Below are positions 27,176-37,039 of a DNA stretch of 64,000 nt, piece by piece. Every line of letters starts with the position of its first letter. Within the stretch, counting starts at the first letter, position 1. Source of the DNA: Pseudomonas saudimassiliensis (GTDB taxonomy: Bacteria > Pseudomonadota > Gammaproteobacteria > Pseudomonadales > Pseudomonadaceae); assembly GCF_000939975.1 (NCBI RefSeq), contig NZ_LK391969.1:590693-654692 (forward strand), given 5' to 3'. The notes beneath the pieces were generated by a model. The model searched no databases, was not told where the DNA came from, and saw nothing but the letters and a program-made list of their open reading frames with translations. Both the position numbers and the translations under genes were made by a program.

Positions 27176-28057
27176 ATGCCCTGGTTACAACTGCGTCTTG
27201 CCATCACTCCCGAGCAGGCCGAGCCGATGGAGGATCTGCTGCTCGGGCTGGGCGCCGTATCGGTGACCTTCATGGACGCCGAGGACCAGCCCATCTTCGA
27301 GCCCGACCTGGGCACCACGCCGCTGTGGTCGCACACCCATCTGCTGGCGCTCTTCGAAGCCGATAGCGACCAGCAGGGGTTGCTCGATCAGCTACGCCAG
27401 CTGTGGCCGGGCACGTTGCCGGAACACCAGCTCGAAGAGATCGCCGACCAGGATTGGGAACGCAGCTGGATGGACAACTTCAAGCCCATGCGCTTTGGCC
27501 GCCGCCTGTGGATAGTGCCCAGCTGGCACGAAGCGCCGGAGCCGGACGCAGTAAACCTGCTGCTGGACCCCGGCCTGGCCTTTGGCACTGGCACCCACCC
27601 CACCACCGCATTGTGCCTGGAATGGCTCGATAGCCAGGAACTGAATGACCTGCAGGTGATCGATTTTGGTTGCGGCTCGGGCATCCTCGCCATCGCCGCC
27701 CTGCTGCTGGGGGCCGAACGGGTAACCGGCACCGATATCGACCCCCAGGCGCTGGAAGCCTCCCGGGACAATGCCCAACGCAACCGCTTGGCAGACGAGC
27801 GACTACCGCTGTATTTGCCGGCGGACATGCCAGCCGCCCCGGCGGATGTCCTGGTGGCCAATATTCTTGCTGGCCCCCTGGTCAGCCTGGCCCCGCAGTT
27901 GGCCAGCCTGGTCAAGCCCGGCGGGCGCATCGCCCTATCCGGCATCCTCGCCGAGCAGACCGAGGAGATCCTCGCTGCCTATCGCGACGCATTCGAACTG
28001 GATCCGGTGGCGGACAAGGATGACTGGATTCGGGTCAGCGGCGTGCGCCGCGCGTAG
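27176..28057 (+). CDS. prmA: Ribosomal protein L11 methyltransferase
   Basis: 293 residues. The N-terminal substrate-binding domain ([20 protein letters not shown]) is joined to a class I methyltransferase domain. It has [15 protein letters not shown], the SAM motif [20 protein letters not shown] and VANILAGPL, all typical of PrmA, which trimethylates L11. AAGGA precedes the ATG by eight bases. Confidence 0.97.
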   Translation: MPWLQLRLAITPEQAEPMEDLLLGLGAVSVTFMDAEDQPIFEPDLGTTPLWSHTHLLALFEADSDQQGLLDQLRQLWPGTLPEHQLEEIADQDWERSWMDNFKPMRFGRRLWIVPSWHEAPEPDAVNLLLDPGLAFGTGTHPTTALCLEWLDSQELNDLQVIDFGCGSGILAIAALLLGAERVTGTDIDPQALEASRDNAQRNRLADERLPLYLPADMPAAPADVLVANILAGPLVSLAPQLASLVKPGGRIALSGILAEQTEEILAAYRDAFELDPVADKDDWIRVSGVRRA

Positions 28058-28138
28058 CGCCGGGGCGCGCTTGCGGGCACAATATCTTCCAGATCGCCCT
28101 GCGCTGCTGTCCCGATTCATCGCCCGAGAAGGATTCTA

Positions 28139-29332
28139 ATGAGCGAGCCGCTGGTCACCCAATGCCCTTATTGCCAGACCCGCTTCCGGCTGACCCCGGA
28201 ACAATTGCAGGTCGCCGCCGGCAATGTGCGCTGTGGGGCCTGCCTGGAAGTGTTCCAAGCAGCAGCCACTACCGTGCCACCAGCGCCCACGCCGATTCCC
28301 CCTCCGCCGCCCGCTGCGGCCCCGTCCTCGTCACTGCTGGACGATGACCTGGACGAGCCGGACCTGAAAGCCCTGGGGCTGGATGAGTCGATCATTGACG
28401 AGGTCAACCCGGGCAGCATGACCGGCCATCAACGCACCGGCCTGGAAGACGCGCAACCCGCCTCGCCCGCGCCAAGCCCAGCGGCTGCAGCAGACGCCCC
28501 ACCGGCCGACAGCTTCGGCGACCTGCATGAGGATTTTCTCGCCACGCCCCCGGCGCAGGATTTCGGGCCGGACTTTGACCATAACCGGCTCGGCATAGAA
28601 AGCCTGCGCCCGGTTGATGAGAGCTATACCGACCGCGGCATCTTCCGCCGCGACCAACCCACCGATCGTCCTCTGCCAACGCCCCCCGCTGCCGAGCCAG
28701 CCATCACTGCTATCGCGCCGCCGCCGCGGCCAGCCGCGGCGGCGCGCGATGTTGACGCTGATGAAGCGGCAACCGACCGCCGGGAGCCGGTGATCAACCC
28801 GCTGCTGTGGGCGGACCTGGATGATGTCCTGCTGGAGTCGACGCCACCGCGGCCGCGCCAGCGGCCCTGGTTGTGGGGCGGCCTCTGCCTGCTGGCGCTG
28901 CTCGCCCTGCCGGCGCAATTTGTCTATTACCATTTCGACGCCCTGGCCCGGGACCAGCGCAGCCGGCCGCTGCTGGAAAATCTGTGCTTCCTGGCCCAGT
29001 GCGAGCTGCCGGCGCGGGTGGATATCAGCCGCATCCGCAGCGCCAACCTGCTGGTACGGCAACACCCGGAATTTCCCAATGCCCTGGCGATCGACGTGAT
29101 CCTGTACAACCGCGCGGATTTCGAACAGCCGTTTCCGGTGCTGCAGATGCAGTTCACCGATGCGGGGGGCCACGATGTTGCCAGTCGCCGCTTCCGGCCG
29201 GAAGAATATCTATCGGGCGAGCTGGCCGGGGTGCGCTTGATGCCGCCGCAGACGCCCATCCATGTTGGCCTGAGCATGCTCGATCCAGGGCCCCAGGCCA
29301 GCGGTTACAGCCTGGAGTTCCTCAGCCCCTGA
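28139..29332 (+). CDS. Zinc-ribbon and DUF3426 membrane protein
   Basis: 397 residues. An N-terminal MJ0042-type zinc ribbon (CPYCQTRF and CGACLEVF) is followed by a long Pro/Ala/Asp-rich disordered region (about 40-240) and one membrane helix (about 242-262). The C-terminal DUF3426 domain (about 263-397, presumably periplasmic) includes NALAIDVILYNRA and SGYSLEFLS. Conserved between prmA and dusB in Pseudomonas; function unknown. GAAGGA lies six bases before the ATG. The zinc ribbon in the cytoplasm and a fibronectin-like domain outside suggest a signalling or scaffold role, which is inference only. Confidence 0.85.
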   Translation: MSEPLVTQCPYCQTRFRLTPEQLQVAAGNVRCGACLEVFQAAATTVPPAPTPIPPPPPAAAPSSSLLDDDLDEPDLKALGLDESIIDEVNPGSMTGHQRTGLEDAQPASPAPSPAAAADAPPADSFGDLHEDFLATPPAQDFGPDFDHNRLGIESLRPVDESYTDRGIFRRDQPTDRPLPTPPAAEPAITAIAPPPRPAAAARDVDADEAATDRREPVINPLLWADLDDVLLESTPPRPRQRPWLWGGLCLLALLALPAQFVYYHFDALARDQRSRPLLENLCFLAQCELPARVDISRIRSANLLVRQHPEFPNALAIDVILYNRADFEQPFPVLQMQFTDAGGHDVASRRFRPEEYLSGELAGVRLMPPQTPIHVGLSMLDPGPQASGYSLEFLSP

Positions 29333-29338
29333 TCCGGA

Positions 29339-29359
29339 GCGGGGTCAGTGCGACCCCGC
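29339..29359. terminator. Hairpin after the DUF3426 gene
   Basis: GCGGGGTC and GACCCCGC form a perfect 8-bp stem around the loop AGTGC just past the stop codon. There is no T-run, so it is either a weak terminator or an mRNA 3'-end stabiliser. Confidence 0.5.
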
Positions 29360-29513
29360 CGATCCATTGATCAAATATCAGCCAGAACAGACTTTATATG
29401 GTCATCGGTAGCAGGTATGATAGCGGCCCTCTTCACTTTTCTGACCCTGCCCGAACACGCCTGCGGTTTTGGGGCGTATACCATTGACCAGCGAGTACAG
29501 GGATGGACCTGCA

Positions 29514-30500
29514 GTGATCAGCATCGGCTCCTATCAGTTAACCAGTCGCGCTATCCTGGCCCCCATGGCCGGGGTGACCGACCGTCCGTTCCGTGTCATG
29601 TGCCGCGAACTGGGCGCCGGACTGGTGGTGTCGGAAATGGTGACCAGCGATACCCGCCTGTGGCATAGCCGCAAATCCCGGCAGCGCCTGGACCACAGTG
29701 GCGAACCGGCGCCCCGTTCGGTGCAGATTGCCGGTGGCGATCCGCAGATGATGGCCGACGCCGCCCGCATGAACCGCGACAATGGGGCCCAGATTATCGA
29801 CATCAACATGGGCTGCCCGGCGAAGAAGGTTTGTAACAAGGCCGCCGGCTCCGCACTGCTACGTGACGAGCGTTTGGTGACCGATATTCTCGAGGCAGTG
29901 GTCGCGGCGGTGGATATTCCGGTAACGCTGAAGATCCGCACTGGTTGGGAGCCTGCGCACCGCAACGGGGTGGAGATCGCCCGCATCGCCGAGCAGAGCG
30001 GCATTCAGGCCCTGGCGGTCCATGGCCGAACCCGTAGCGAGCTGTATACCGGCGAAGCGGAATACGCCACCATCGCCCGCATCCGTGAGGCTATCTCCAT
30101 CCCGCTGTTCGCCAATGGCGATATCGACTCGCCGGAGAAGGCCAGCCAGGTGCTGCGGCAGACCGGGGCCGACGCCGTCATGATTGGCCGCGCTGCCCAG
30201 CGTCGTCCCTGGATCTTCCGGGAAATTGAACACTATCTGCAGCACGGCGAGCAGCTCCCCGAACCGGGGCTGGCCTGGCAACAGTCACTGCTGCTGCAGC
30301 ACCTTGATGCCCTGCACGAGTTCTACGGCCCGCAGCAAGGCGTGCGTATCGCCCGCAAGCATGTTGGCTGGCAGCTCGAAGCCCTGCCGGGGGCGGAAGA
30401 GTTTCGCCGCGGCTTCAACCGCATGGAGTGTGGTGCCCAGCAGCGCCAGGCCATCGCCGATTTCTTCAACCGCTTGATGGACGGAGGCCTCGCGGCATGA
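29514..30500 (+). CDS. dusB: tRNA-dihydrouridine synthase B
   Basis: 328 residues from GTG 29514. It is a TIM-barrel flavoprotein beginning [25 protein letters not shown], with the Dus signature [19 protein letters not shown] including the catalytic Cys, then [11 protein letters not shown] and [14 protein letters not shown]. It reduces uridines in the tRNA D-loop (U17 in E. coli DusB). The family start aligns with GTG 29514; TTG codons at 29469 and 29484 would add residues not seen in relatives. The dusB-fis pair is translationally coupled (ATGA). A plausible promoter is TTTATA-N17-TATGAT at about 29393-29421. Confidence 0.95.
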   Translation: MISIGSYQLTSRAILAPMAGVTDRPFRVMCRELGAGLVVSEMVTSDTRLWHSRKSRQRLDHSGEPAPRSVQIAGGDPQMMADAARMNRDNGAQIIDINMGCPAKKVCNKAAGSALLRDERLVTDILEAVVAAVDIPVTLKIRTGWEPAHRNGVEIARIAEQSGIQALAVHGRTRSELYTGEAEYATIARIREAISIPLFANGDIDSPEKASQVLRQTGADAVMIGRAAQRRPWIFREIEHYLQHGEQLPEPGLAWQQSLLLQHLDALHEFYGPQQGVRIARKHVGWQLEALPGAEEFRRGFNRMECGAQQRQAIADFFNRLMDGGLAA

Positions 30501-30823
30501 ACCAACTGAACACTTCCCAGATCGACGGAACCCTTCCCGTGAGCGATACCCCCGAGGCAGAATTATCCTGCCCCCCTAGCGAGCCCCTGGCCGGCTCGCG
30601 GACCCTGCGTGACAGTGTCGAGCAGGCGCTGCGCAACTACTTCGAACACCTGGATGGCCAGGATGTGACCGACGTCTACAACATGGTGCTGGCGGAGATC
30701 GAAGCGCCACTGCTGGAGAGCGTCATGGACTACGTGCGGGGTAACCAGACCCGCGCCTCGGAGGTGCTGGGGCTGAACCGGGGCACCCTGCGCAAGAAAC
30801 TCAAACAATACGGCCTGCTCTGA
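30497..30823 (+). CDS. fis: Nucleoid protein Fis
   Basis: 108 residues. The C-terminal helix-turn-helix is the stretch [24 protein letters not shown], nearly identical to enterobacterial Fis. The N-terminal arm region is longer by about ten residues. Fis is a growth-phase-dependent DNA-bending protein acting on rRNA promoters and recombination sites. Its ATG overlaps the dusB stop (ATGA), and GGAGG lies ten bases upstream within dusB, matching the ancient dusB-fis operon. Confidence 0.97.
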   Translation: MNQLNTSQIDGTLPVSDTPEAELSCPPSEPLAGSRTLRDSVEQALRNYFEHLDGQDVTDVYNMVLAEIEAPLLESVMDYVRGNQTRASEVLGLNRGTLRKKLKQYGLL

Positions 30824-30884
30824 GCAGCCCGACGCCTTTCGCTTGCAGTGTGACGCTGCTTTCACCAACAGGATATGGACCAAG

Positions 30885-32492
30885 ATGACCGACCAAACCA
30901 CCCGCCTGCCGGTACGCCGTGCGCTGATCAGTGTCTCGGACAAGACCGGTATCGTCGACTTCGCCCAACAACTCAGTGCCCTGGGCGTGGAAATCCTGTC
31001 CACCGGCGGCACCTACAAGCTGCTGCGTGACAATGCCATCGATGCCGTCGAAGTCGCTGATTACACCGGCTTCCCGGAAATGATGGACGGCCGGGTGAAG
31101 ACGCTGCATCCGAAGATCCATGGTGGCATCCTCGGCCGCCGTGACCTGGATGGGGCGGTCATGGCCGAACACGGCATCCAGCCGATCGACATGGTGGTGG
31201 TCAACCTCTATCCCTTCGCTGCCACCGTGGCCAAGCCGGGCTGCACCCTGCCCGATGCGATCGAGAACATCGATATCGGCGGCCCGACCATGGTCCGCTC
31301 GGCAGCGAAGAACCACAAGGACGTCGCCATCGTGGTCAACGCCAGCGACTATGCAAGCGTGCTGGCCAGCCTCAAGGATGGCGGCCTGACCTACGCCCAG
31401 CGTTTCGACCTGGCGCTCAAGGCCTTCGAGCACACCGCCGCCTATGACGGCATGATCGCCAACTACCTGGGCACCATCGACCAGGGCCGCGATACCCTGA
31501 GCACTGACGACCGCGCTGCCTTCCCGCGCACCTTCAATGCCCAGTTCATCAAGGCCCAGGACATGCGCTACGGCGAGAACCCGCACCAGAGCGCGGCCTT
31601 CTACCGGGAAGCGCAGCCGGCGGAGGCGTGCATCGCCACCGCTACCCAGTTGCAGGGCAAGGAGCTGTCCTACAACAACGTGGCCGACACCGATGCGGCG
31701 CTGGAGTGTGTGAAGAGCTTCAGCAAGCCAGCCTGCGTCATCGTCAAGCACGCCAACCCCTGCGGTGTGGCCGTGGTACCGGAAACCGACGGTGGCATCC
31801 GCAAGGCCTACGAACTGGCCTTTGCCACCGACAGCGAATCGGCCTTCGGCGGCATCATCGCCTTCAACCGCGAACTGGATGCCGAGACGGCCAAGGCCAT
31901 CGTCGAGCGCCAGTTTGTCGAGGTCATTATTGCTCCCAGCGTCAGCGCCGAGGCCCGTGAAGTGGTCGCTGCCAAGGCCAACGTGCGGCTGCTCGAATGC
32001 GGGCAGTGGCCGGCCGAACGGATCCAGGACCTGGACTACAAGCGCGTCAATGGCGGGCTGCTGGTGCAGAGCCGGGATACCGGCATGATCACCGAAGCCG
32101 ATCTCAAGGTCGTGACCAAGCGCGCGCCGACCGAACAGGAAATCCATGACCTGATCTTTGCCTGGAAGGTGGCCAAGTTCGTCAAATCCAACGCCATTGT
32201 CTATGCGAGCAATCGCCAGACCATCGGTGTCGGCGCCGGCCAGATGAGCCGGGTCAACTCCGCCCGCATCGCCGCCATCAAGGCCGAACATGCCGGCCTG
32301 CAGGTCGAGGGGGCGGTCATGGCCTCCGACGCCTTCTTCCCGTTCCGCGATGGCATCGACAATGCCGCCGCCGTCGGCATCCGCGCGGTGATCCAGCCTG
32401 GCGGCTCGATGCGCGACCAGGAAGTGATCGACGCCGCGGATGAAGCTGGCATTGCCATGGTGTTCACCGGCATGCGCCACTTCCGCCACTGA
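30885..32492 (+). CDS. purH: Bifunctional AICAR transformylase / IMP cyclohydrolase
   Basis: 535 residues from [16 protein letters not shown]. The N-terminal IMP cyclohydrolase domain ([37 protein letters not shown]) is followed by the AICAR transformylase domain ([33 protein letters not shown]). It performs the last two steps of purine synthesis to IMP. ATG 30885 is preceded by AGGA; the upstream in-frame extension to 30843 is not needed. It lies 61 bases after fis and 177 bases before purD. Confidence 0.97.
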   Translation: MTDQTTRLPVRRALISVSDKTGIVDFAQQLSALGVEILSTGGTYKLLRDNAIDAVEVADYTGFPEMMDGRVKTLHPKIHGGILGRRDLDGAVMAEHGIQPIDMVVVNLYPFAATVAKPGCTLPDAIENIDIGGPTMVRSAAKNHKDVAIVVNASDYASVLASLKDGGLTYAQRFDLALKAFEHTAAYDGMIANYLGTIDQGRDTLSTDDRAAFPRTFNAQFIKAQDMRYGENPHQSAAFYREAQPAEACIATATQLQGKELSYNNVADTDAALECVKSFSKPACVIVKHANPCGVAVVPETDGGIRKAYELAFATDSESAFGGIIAFNRELDAETAKAIVERQFVEVIIAPSVSAEAREVVAAKANVRLLECGQWPAERIQDLDYKRVNGGLLVQSRDTGMITEADLKVVTKRAPTEQEIHDLIFAWKVAKFVKSNAIVYASNRQTIGVGAGQMSRVNSARIAAIKAEHAGLQVEGAVMASDAFFPFRDGIDNAAAVGIRAVIQPGGSMRDQEVIDAADEAGIAMVFTGMRHFRH

Positions 32493-32513
32493 ATAGGGTA
32501 CGGCCGCGCTGAA

Positions 32514-32609
32514 GCCGGCATCTGCTGCGTTGCCCGTGACTTCGCCAATGCTCATTGCCACCTGGCAACTGCGCTTGTCAAAGCCCCGGGCGCCTTGCAT
32601 CTACCAGCT
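32514..32609. repeat. Long imperfect palindromic extragenic element between purH and purD
   Basis: The two halves are imperfect inverted copies. The centre is the perfect hairpin TTGCCA-CC-TGGCAA (32555-32568). The outer parts, GCCGGCATCTGCTGCGTTGC and the complement of GCCTTGCATCTACCAGC, pair with scattered mismatches, giving a roughly 96-base stem. Sequences of the type CTGCGTTG...CGCCTTGCATCTACCAG are, from memory, dispersed in many marine gammaproteobacterial genomes. No coding content is convincing. Confidence 0.65.
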
Positions 32610-32669
32610 TGATCGCGACCTTTTGCCGAATGGTTGGGAAAACGATCTCATTCTTCTGAGGAACGACAG

Positions 32670-33950
32670 ATGAACGTATTGATTATCGGCAGTGGCGGGC
32701 GTGAGCACGCACTGGCGTGGAAAGTAGCGCAGGATGAGCGCGTCGAGAAGGTATTTGTCGCACCCGGCAACGCCGGCACGGCGACCGAAGCCAAGTGCGA
32801 AAACGTCGCCATCGACGTGCTGGAGCTGGACAAGCTGGCCGACTTTGCTGCCGCCAATGTCGCCCTGACCATTGTCGGCCCGGAGGCCCCGCTGGTGGCT
32901 GGCGTGGTCGATCTGTTCCGCGAGCGCGGCCTCAAGTGCTATGGCCCCACCGCCGGCGCCGCCCAGCTGGAAGGCTCCAAGGCCTTTACCAAGGATTTTC
33001 TCGCCCGCCACGCCATTCCCACCGCCGCCTACGCCAACTTCACCGAAGTCGAGCCGGCCCTGACCTACCTGCGGGAGCAAGGTGCCCCTATCGTCATCAA
33101 GGCCGACGGCCTGGCGGCGGGCAAGGGCGTGATCGTCGCCATGACCCTCGAAGAAGCCGAAGCAGCGGTCACCGACATGCTGGCCGGCAACGCCTTCGGC
33201 GATGCCGGGTCGCGGGTGGTGATCGAGGAGTTTCTGGAGGGCGAGGAAGCCAGCTTCATCGTCATGGTCGACGGTGAGAACGTGCTGCCCATGGCCACCA
33301 GCCAGGATCACAAGCGGGTCGGCGACGGCGATACCGGCCCCAATACCGGCGGTATGGGCGCCTACTCCCCCGCTCCGGTCGTCACCGATGCGGTACACCA
33401 ACGGGTGATGGATGAGGTGATCTGGCCAACCGTTCGCGGCATGGCAGCCGAAGGCAACGTCTATACCGGCTTCCTCTATGCCGGCCTGATGATCGATCCA
33501 TCCGGCGCACCCAAGGTAATCGAATTCAACTGCCGGTTTGGCGACCCGGAGACCCAGCCGATCATGCTGCGCCTGCAGAGCAGCCTGGTCGAACTGGTCG
33601 AGGCCGCCCTCGCCGGCGAACTGGATCGTACCGAGGCCCACTGGGATCCACGGCCCAGCCTGGGTGTGGTCCTGGCGGCCGGCGGCTATCCGGGTGATTA
33701 CCGCAAGGGCATTGCCATAAACGGTTTGGAGCAAGCGGTCAGCCCGCTCGGTAAAGTGTTCCACGCCGGTACTTCCCTGACCAACGGCGCTGTCGTGACC
33801 CAGGGCGGCCGGGTACTCTGTGCCACGGCACTGGGTGACAACGTCAAGGCGGCGCAACAGAACGCCTATGCGCTGGCAACCCGGATCAACTGGGACGGCT
33901 GTTTCTATCGTTCTGATATCGGTTACCGCGCCATCGAACGGGAAAGCTGA
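32670..33950 (+). CDS. purD: Phosphoribosylamine-glycine ligase
   Basis: 426 residues from MNVLIIGSGGREHALAWKV. It is an ATP-grasp enzyme with GPEAPLVAGVVD, PIVIKADGLAAGKGVI and GPNTGGMGAYSPAP, catalysing the second step of purine synthesis (GAR formation). GAGGAAC precedes ATG 32670 by seven bases; the frame upstream to 32634 is not supported. retS follows after a 136-base gap, as in P. aeruginosa. Confidence 0.98.
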   Translation: MNVLIIGSGGREHALAWKVAQDERVEKVFVAPGNAGTATEAKCENVAIDVLELDKLADFAAANVALTIVGPEAPLVAGVVDLFRERGLKCYGPTAGAAQLEGSKAFTKDFLARHAIPTAAYANFTEVEPALTYLREQGAPIVIKADGLAAGKGVIVAMTLEEAEAAVTDMLAGNAFGDAGSRVVIEEFLEGEEASFIVMVDGENVLPMATSQDHKRVGDGDTGPNTGGMGAYSPAPVVTDAVHQRVMDEVIWPTVRGMAAEGNVYTGFLYAGLMIDPSGAPKVIEFNCRFGDPETQPIMLRLQSSLVELVEAALAGELDRTEAHWDPRPSLGVVLAAGGYPGDYRKGIAINGLEQAVSPLGKVFHAGTSLTNGAVVTQGGRVLCATALGDNVKAAQQNAYALATRINWDGCFYRSDIGYRAIERES

Positions 33951-34086
33951 AAGGTGGGCCCGCCGGCCGGTGGACCGGGCGGCGGGCTGATGGCGAGCCC
34001 GGAGAAATATCATCGGGCCAGCCTTGCGCTTGCTCCTGCACCTCCCCAGAATGGTCGTTCATTGCCCAAGGACAGGACAGAAGAAA

Positions 34087-36858
34087 TTGAAGCAGACTCT
34101 CAGGTTGTTGTGTGCCAGTCTGGTGGGCCTGTGCCTGCTTATCGGCAACCAGGGAGCCCATGCCGTCAGCGCATCGCTCTTGGGCTATCAGACCTTCATC
34201 GATACCAGCGGCCAGCTGGTACTCAACGATATTCTTTCCAACCGTTACGCCAACCTGTTCGTGCCCGGTACCGAAGGGCCGGTCAAGTTGCCCGGCGGGG
34301 CCGCCGCCCTCTGGATTCAGGTGCCCTTGCAGCACCAGGATACCTATCTGCTGGAACTGCATAACCCGAGCATTGCCCGCATCAATGTATACGCGCTCCG
34401 GGACAATGTGCTGCGCACGGCTTTTACCGGCGGGGTCGCGGCTGACCGGATGGCGGTCCCCCTGCCCCACGAGGGGTTTGCTTTCCCAATCAACGTGCAG
34501 GGGACCGCCGAGCAGAAGCTGTTTATCCGGTTGCAGAACGACTATGCAGCCAGCACCCATATCAGCCTGGACCCGCTTAGCGAAGCCAGCCGCATTCATA
34601 CCTATCAGCAGGCTCTGCAGGGGATGCTGGTAGGGCTGCTATTGGGGCTGGCCCTCAACTGCCTACTGCAAGGTCTGCTGCGCCGGGATCCCCTGCATCT
34701 GCTGATGGCGGTCAGCGCGCTGCTGTTCAGCTTGAGCAGCCTCAGCAGCGTGGGTTGGGCCCTGCACAACTGGGCGTTTCTCCAGGGCCGCACCGGCGCG
34801 CTGTTGCAACTGGCCGGCCTGTCCGTGCTGGCGGCTACCCTGCATGGCCTCTATCCCACTCCTGGCACATCGGGCGATCGCGCCGAGCGCATTGTTATCC
34901 TGCTGATCGGCGCCGTCCTGCTGATGCTCAGTATTGCCATGCCTGAGCTGCTGGAGCCGCTGCTCTCAACCATTCGTATCGGCTTGCCGCTGACCATGCT
35001 GTTGCTGAGCGCCGTCATGCTGTGGCGCCGCGAGCAGATCGACCGCTTGTTCCTCGGCGGTACCCTGTTGCTGATCGGTAGCTGGCTGCTCGCCCAGGTG
35101 CTGGGTCTGCCGCCCCACGATCTCAACCGGCATCTGGTCGACTTTCTCGTCTGGAGCGCCCTGGTCTGCTACGCCGGCAGCCTGTATCGCCGCGTCCAGC
35201 GCAACATGATCAGGCGCATCCGGCAGCGGCACGAGGACACCGCCCTGCTCGCCCAACGCAATGCCCGCGCGGAGTTTCTCGCACGGATCAGCCATGAAAT
35301 CCGTACACCCATGAATGGCGTACTGGGGATGTCCGAGCTGCTGCTCAATACCGCCCTGTCAGCCAAGCAACGGGACTATGTCCAGACCATCCACGGCTCG
35401 GGCGCGGAGCTGCTCGGGCTGATCAACAACATTCTCGACATCTCCCGCCTGGAGTCCGGCCAACTGGCGCTCGATAACCTGCGGTTCGACCTGCATGCGG
35501 TAATCAATGATTGCCTGGAAAACCACCGCCATCGTCTTGCCAGCCAACCCATCGAACTCATCGGCTTCACCCACCCCGATGTCCCCCAGTTCATGGAAGG
35601 CGATCCCACCCGGCTGCGCCAGGTGATCATGAGTTTGCTGAACAACGCCACCCTGCACACCGACGAAGGCGAAATCCTGCTTGCGGTCGGCCTTGAACGC
35701 CAGGGCACGGACCGTCCCCTGCTGCGCTTGGCGATCCAGGACAGCGGCCACGGCATGAGCGAGGAATCGCGCAGCAGCCTGTTGGATAGCTCCGGCCCGA
35801 ACGAGCGGTTGCTGCGCATGCTCGAGGGCCAGGGGCAGCTGTCGCTGTACATCTCCCAGCAGCTGATCCGCATGATGGACGGCCAGCTGGGCATCAAGGA
35901 GGGCGCGGGCAGCCTGGTGGGTACGGGTACGACCCAGGGCACTACCGTCTGGGTGTCGTTACCGGCGCGGTTTATCGAAGGCTCGGTCGGCGTGGATCAA
36001 CAGGGCCAGTGCCTCATTGATCGCAGTATCCTGATCGTCGATGACAATGCGACCTGCCGCAAGGTCCTGCAGCAACAGACCAGCGCGTGGCAGATGGCGC
36101 CCCGTACCGCCTCCAGCGGACGTGAGGCCTTGGCCATGCTCCGCGCCCAGGCCAACCTGGATGCCCCCTTCGACATTCTCATCGTGGACCAGTCCATGCC
36201 TGGCATGACGGGGCTGGAGCTGGCCAGCAAGGTAAAGGACGACCCCATCATCGGCAACGATCTGCTGGTGTTCATGTTGACCGGTATGAACCAGCTGCCC
36301 AGTCGTATCGTGGCCCGCAATGCCGGCATCCACCGGGTATTGAACAAGCCGGTGTCCGGTCAGGCGCTACGGTCCGCGCTGATTGATGGCTGGTTGCAGC
36401 GCCGCGAACAGGCGGACGCCGCGCCGCGCCGGGAGCTGAAGCCATCCTCGGAGCAGGCCGACTTCCTGGTACTGGTGGCGGAAGATAATGTGGTGTCTAC
36501 CCGGGTGATTCAGGGCATGTTGTCGAAGCTGAAGGTCGATTGCGAGGCAGTGAGCAACGGGCGGGATGCCGTGGAAGCGGTCACCCAGGGTAATTTTGAT
36601 CTGGTGCTGATGGACTGCGAGATGCAGGAAATGGACGGCTTCACCGCGACCGAGCAGATCCGCCGCTGGGAACAGCAGCACGCAATCGCGCCGATTCCCA
36701 TCATTGCGCTGACCGCGCACATCCTGCCCGAGCACCGGGAGCGGGCACGCCGCTCCGGTATGAACGGCCATATGGCCAAGCCCATTGACCTGGCGCAGCT
36801 GAAGTCCCTGCTGGATTACTGGAAGGAACAGCGCTCGGCCCGGGCCGAACCGAACTAG
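34087..36858 (+). CDS. retS: RetS-type hybrid sensor kinase
   Basis: 923 residues from TTG 34087. A signal peptide ends at GAHA, followed by a periplasmic 7TMR-DISMED2 domain (about 30-165), seven membrane helices (about 176-365), HisKA with His403 ([22 protein letters not shown]), HATPase (NNA, DSGHG) and two receivers ([11 protein letters not shown]...[18 protein letters not shown]...[10 protein letters not shown]). This layout and its position after purH-purD match P. aeruginosa RetS, which blocks GacS and so shifts cells between acute and biofilm lifestyles. The start is uncertain: TTG 34087 has AGGA nine bases upstream, whereas ATG 34051 lacks a ribosome site but gives numbering closer to the P. 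aeruginosa protein. Confidence 0.92.
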   Translation: MKQTLRLLCASLVGLCLLIGNQGAHAVSASLLGYQTFIDTSGQLVLNDILSNRYANLFVPGTEGPVKLPGGAAALWIQVPLQHQDTYLLELHNPSIARINVYALRDNVLRTAFTGGVAADRMAVPLPHEGFAFPINVQGTAEQKLFIRLQNDYAASTHISLDPLSEASRIHTYQQALQGMLVGLLLGLALNCLLQGLLRRDPLHLLMAVSALLFSLSSLSSVGWALHNWAFLQGRTGALLQLAGLSVLAATLHGLYPTPGTSGDRAERIVILLIGAVLLMLSIAMPELLEPLLSTIRIGLPLTMLLLSAVMLWRREQIDRLFLGGTLLLIGSWLLAQVLGLPPHDLNRHLVDFLVWSALVCYAGSLYRRVQRNMIRRIRQRHEDTALLAQRNARAEFLARISHEIRTPMNGVLGMSELLLNTALSAKQRDYVQTIHGSGAELLGLINNILDISRLESGQLALDNLRFDLHAVINDCLENHRHRLASQPIELIGFTHPDVPQFMEGDPTRLRQVIMSLLNNATLHTDEGEILLAVGLERQGTDRPLLRLAIQDSGHGMSEESRSSLLDSSGPNERLLRMLEGQGQLSLYISQQLIRMMDGQLGIKEGAGSLVGTGTTQGTTVWVSLPARFIEGSVGVDQQGQCLIDRSILIVDDNATCRKVLQQQTSAWQMAPRTASSGREALAMLRAQANLDAPFDILIVDQSMPGMTGLELASKVKDDPIIGNDLLVFMLTGMNQLPSRIVARNAGIHRVLNKPVSGQALRSALIDGWLQRREQADAAPRRELKPSSEQADFLVLVAEDNVVSTRVIQGMLSKLKVDCEAVSNGRDAVEAVTQGNFDLVLMDCEMQEMDGFTATEQIRRWEQQHAIAPIPIIALTAHILPEHRERARRSGMNGHMAKPIDLAQLKSLLDYWKEQRSARAEPN

Positions 36859-36953
36859 CGTTCGGCCTGCAGGTCCGCCTGTACAGCTGCCGCCCCGGTA
36901 GTGGCCGCGGCATAGTTGGCGAGCACGGTATTGACGAGTATTTTGAACGACAT
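36855..36953 (-). CDS. Candidate 32-residue small protein downstream of ygiQ
   Basis: Sequence [20 protein letters not shown] plus a 12-residue tail ending DLQAER. The ATG at 36953 is preceded by GGAGGAG with a six-base spacer, one of the best ribosome-binding sites in the window. The TAG stop overlaps the retS stop on the opposite strand, so the genes are tail to tail. It lies 86 bases after the ygiQ stop on the same strand and could be its operon tail. Composition is Ala/Thr/Val-rich with a short amphipathic or membrane-prone N-terminal half. I recognise no family. Conservation has not been tested, so the coding call rests on the ribosome site and frame. Confidence 0.5.
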   Translation of the reverse strand: MSFKILVNTVLANYAAATTGAAAVQADLQAER

Positions 36954-37039
36954 GGGCAGCTCCTCCTGTTGAACTGCCCACCATGATGCTCCGACCCGCC
37001 CGATGCAGCCATTGAAATCCCTCAATGACCGCCATAGCG

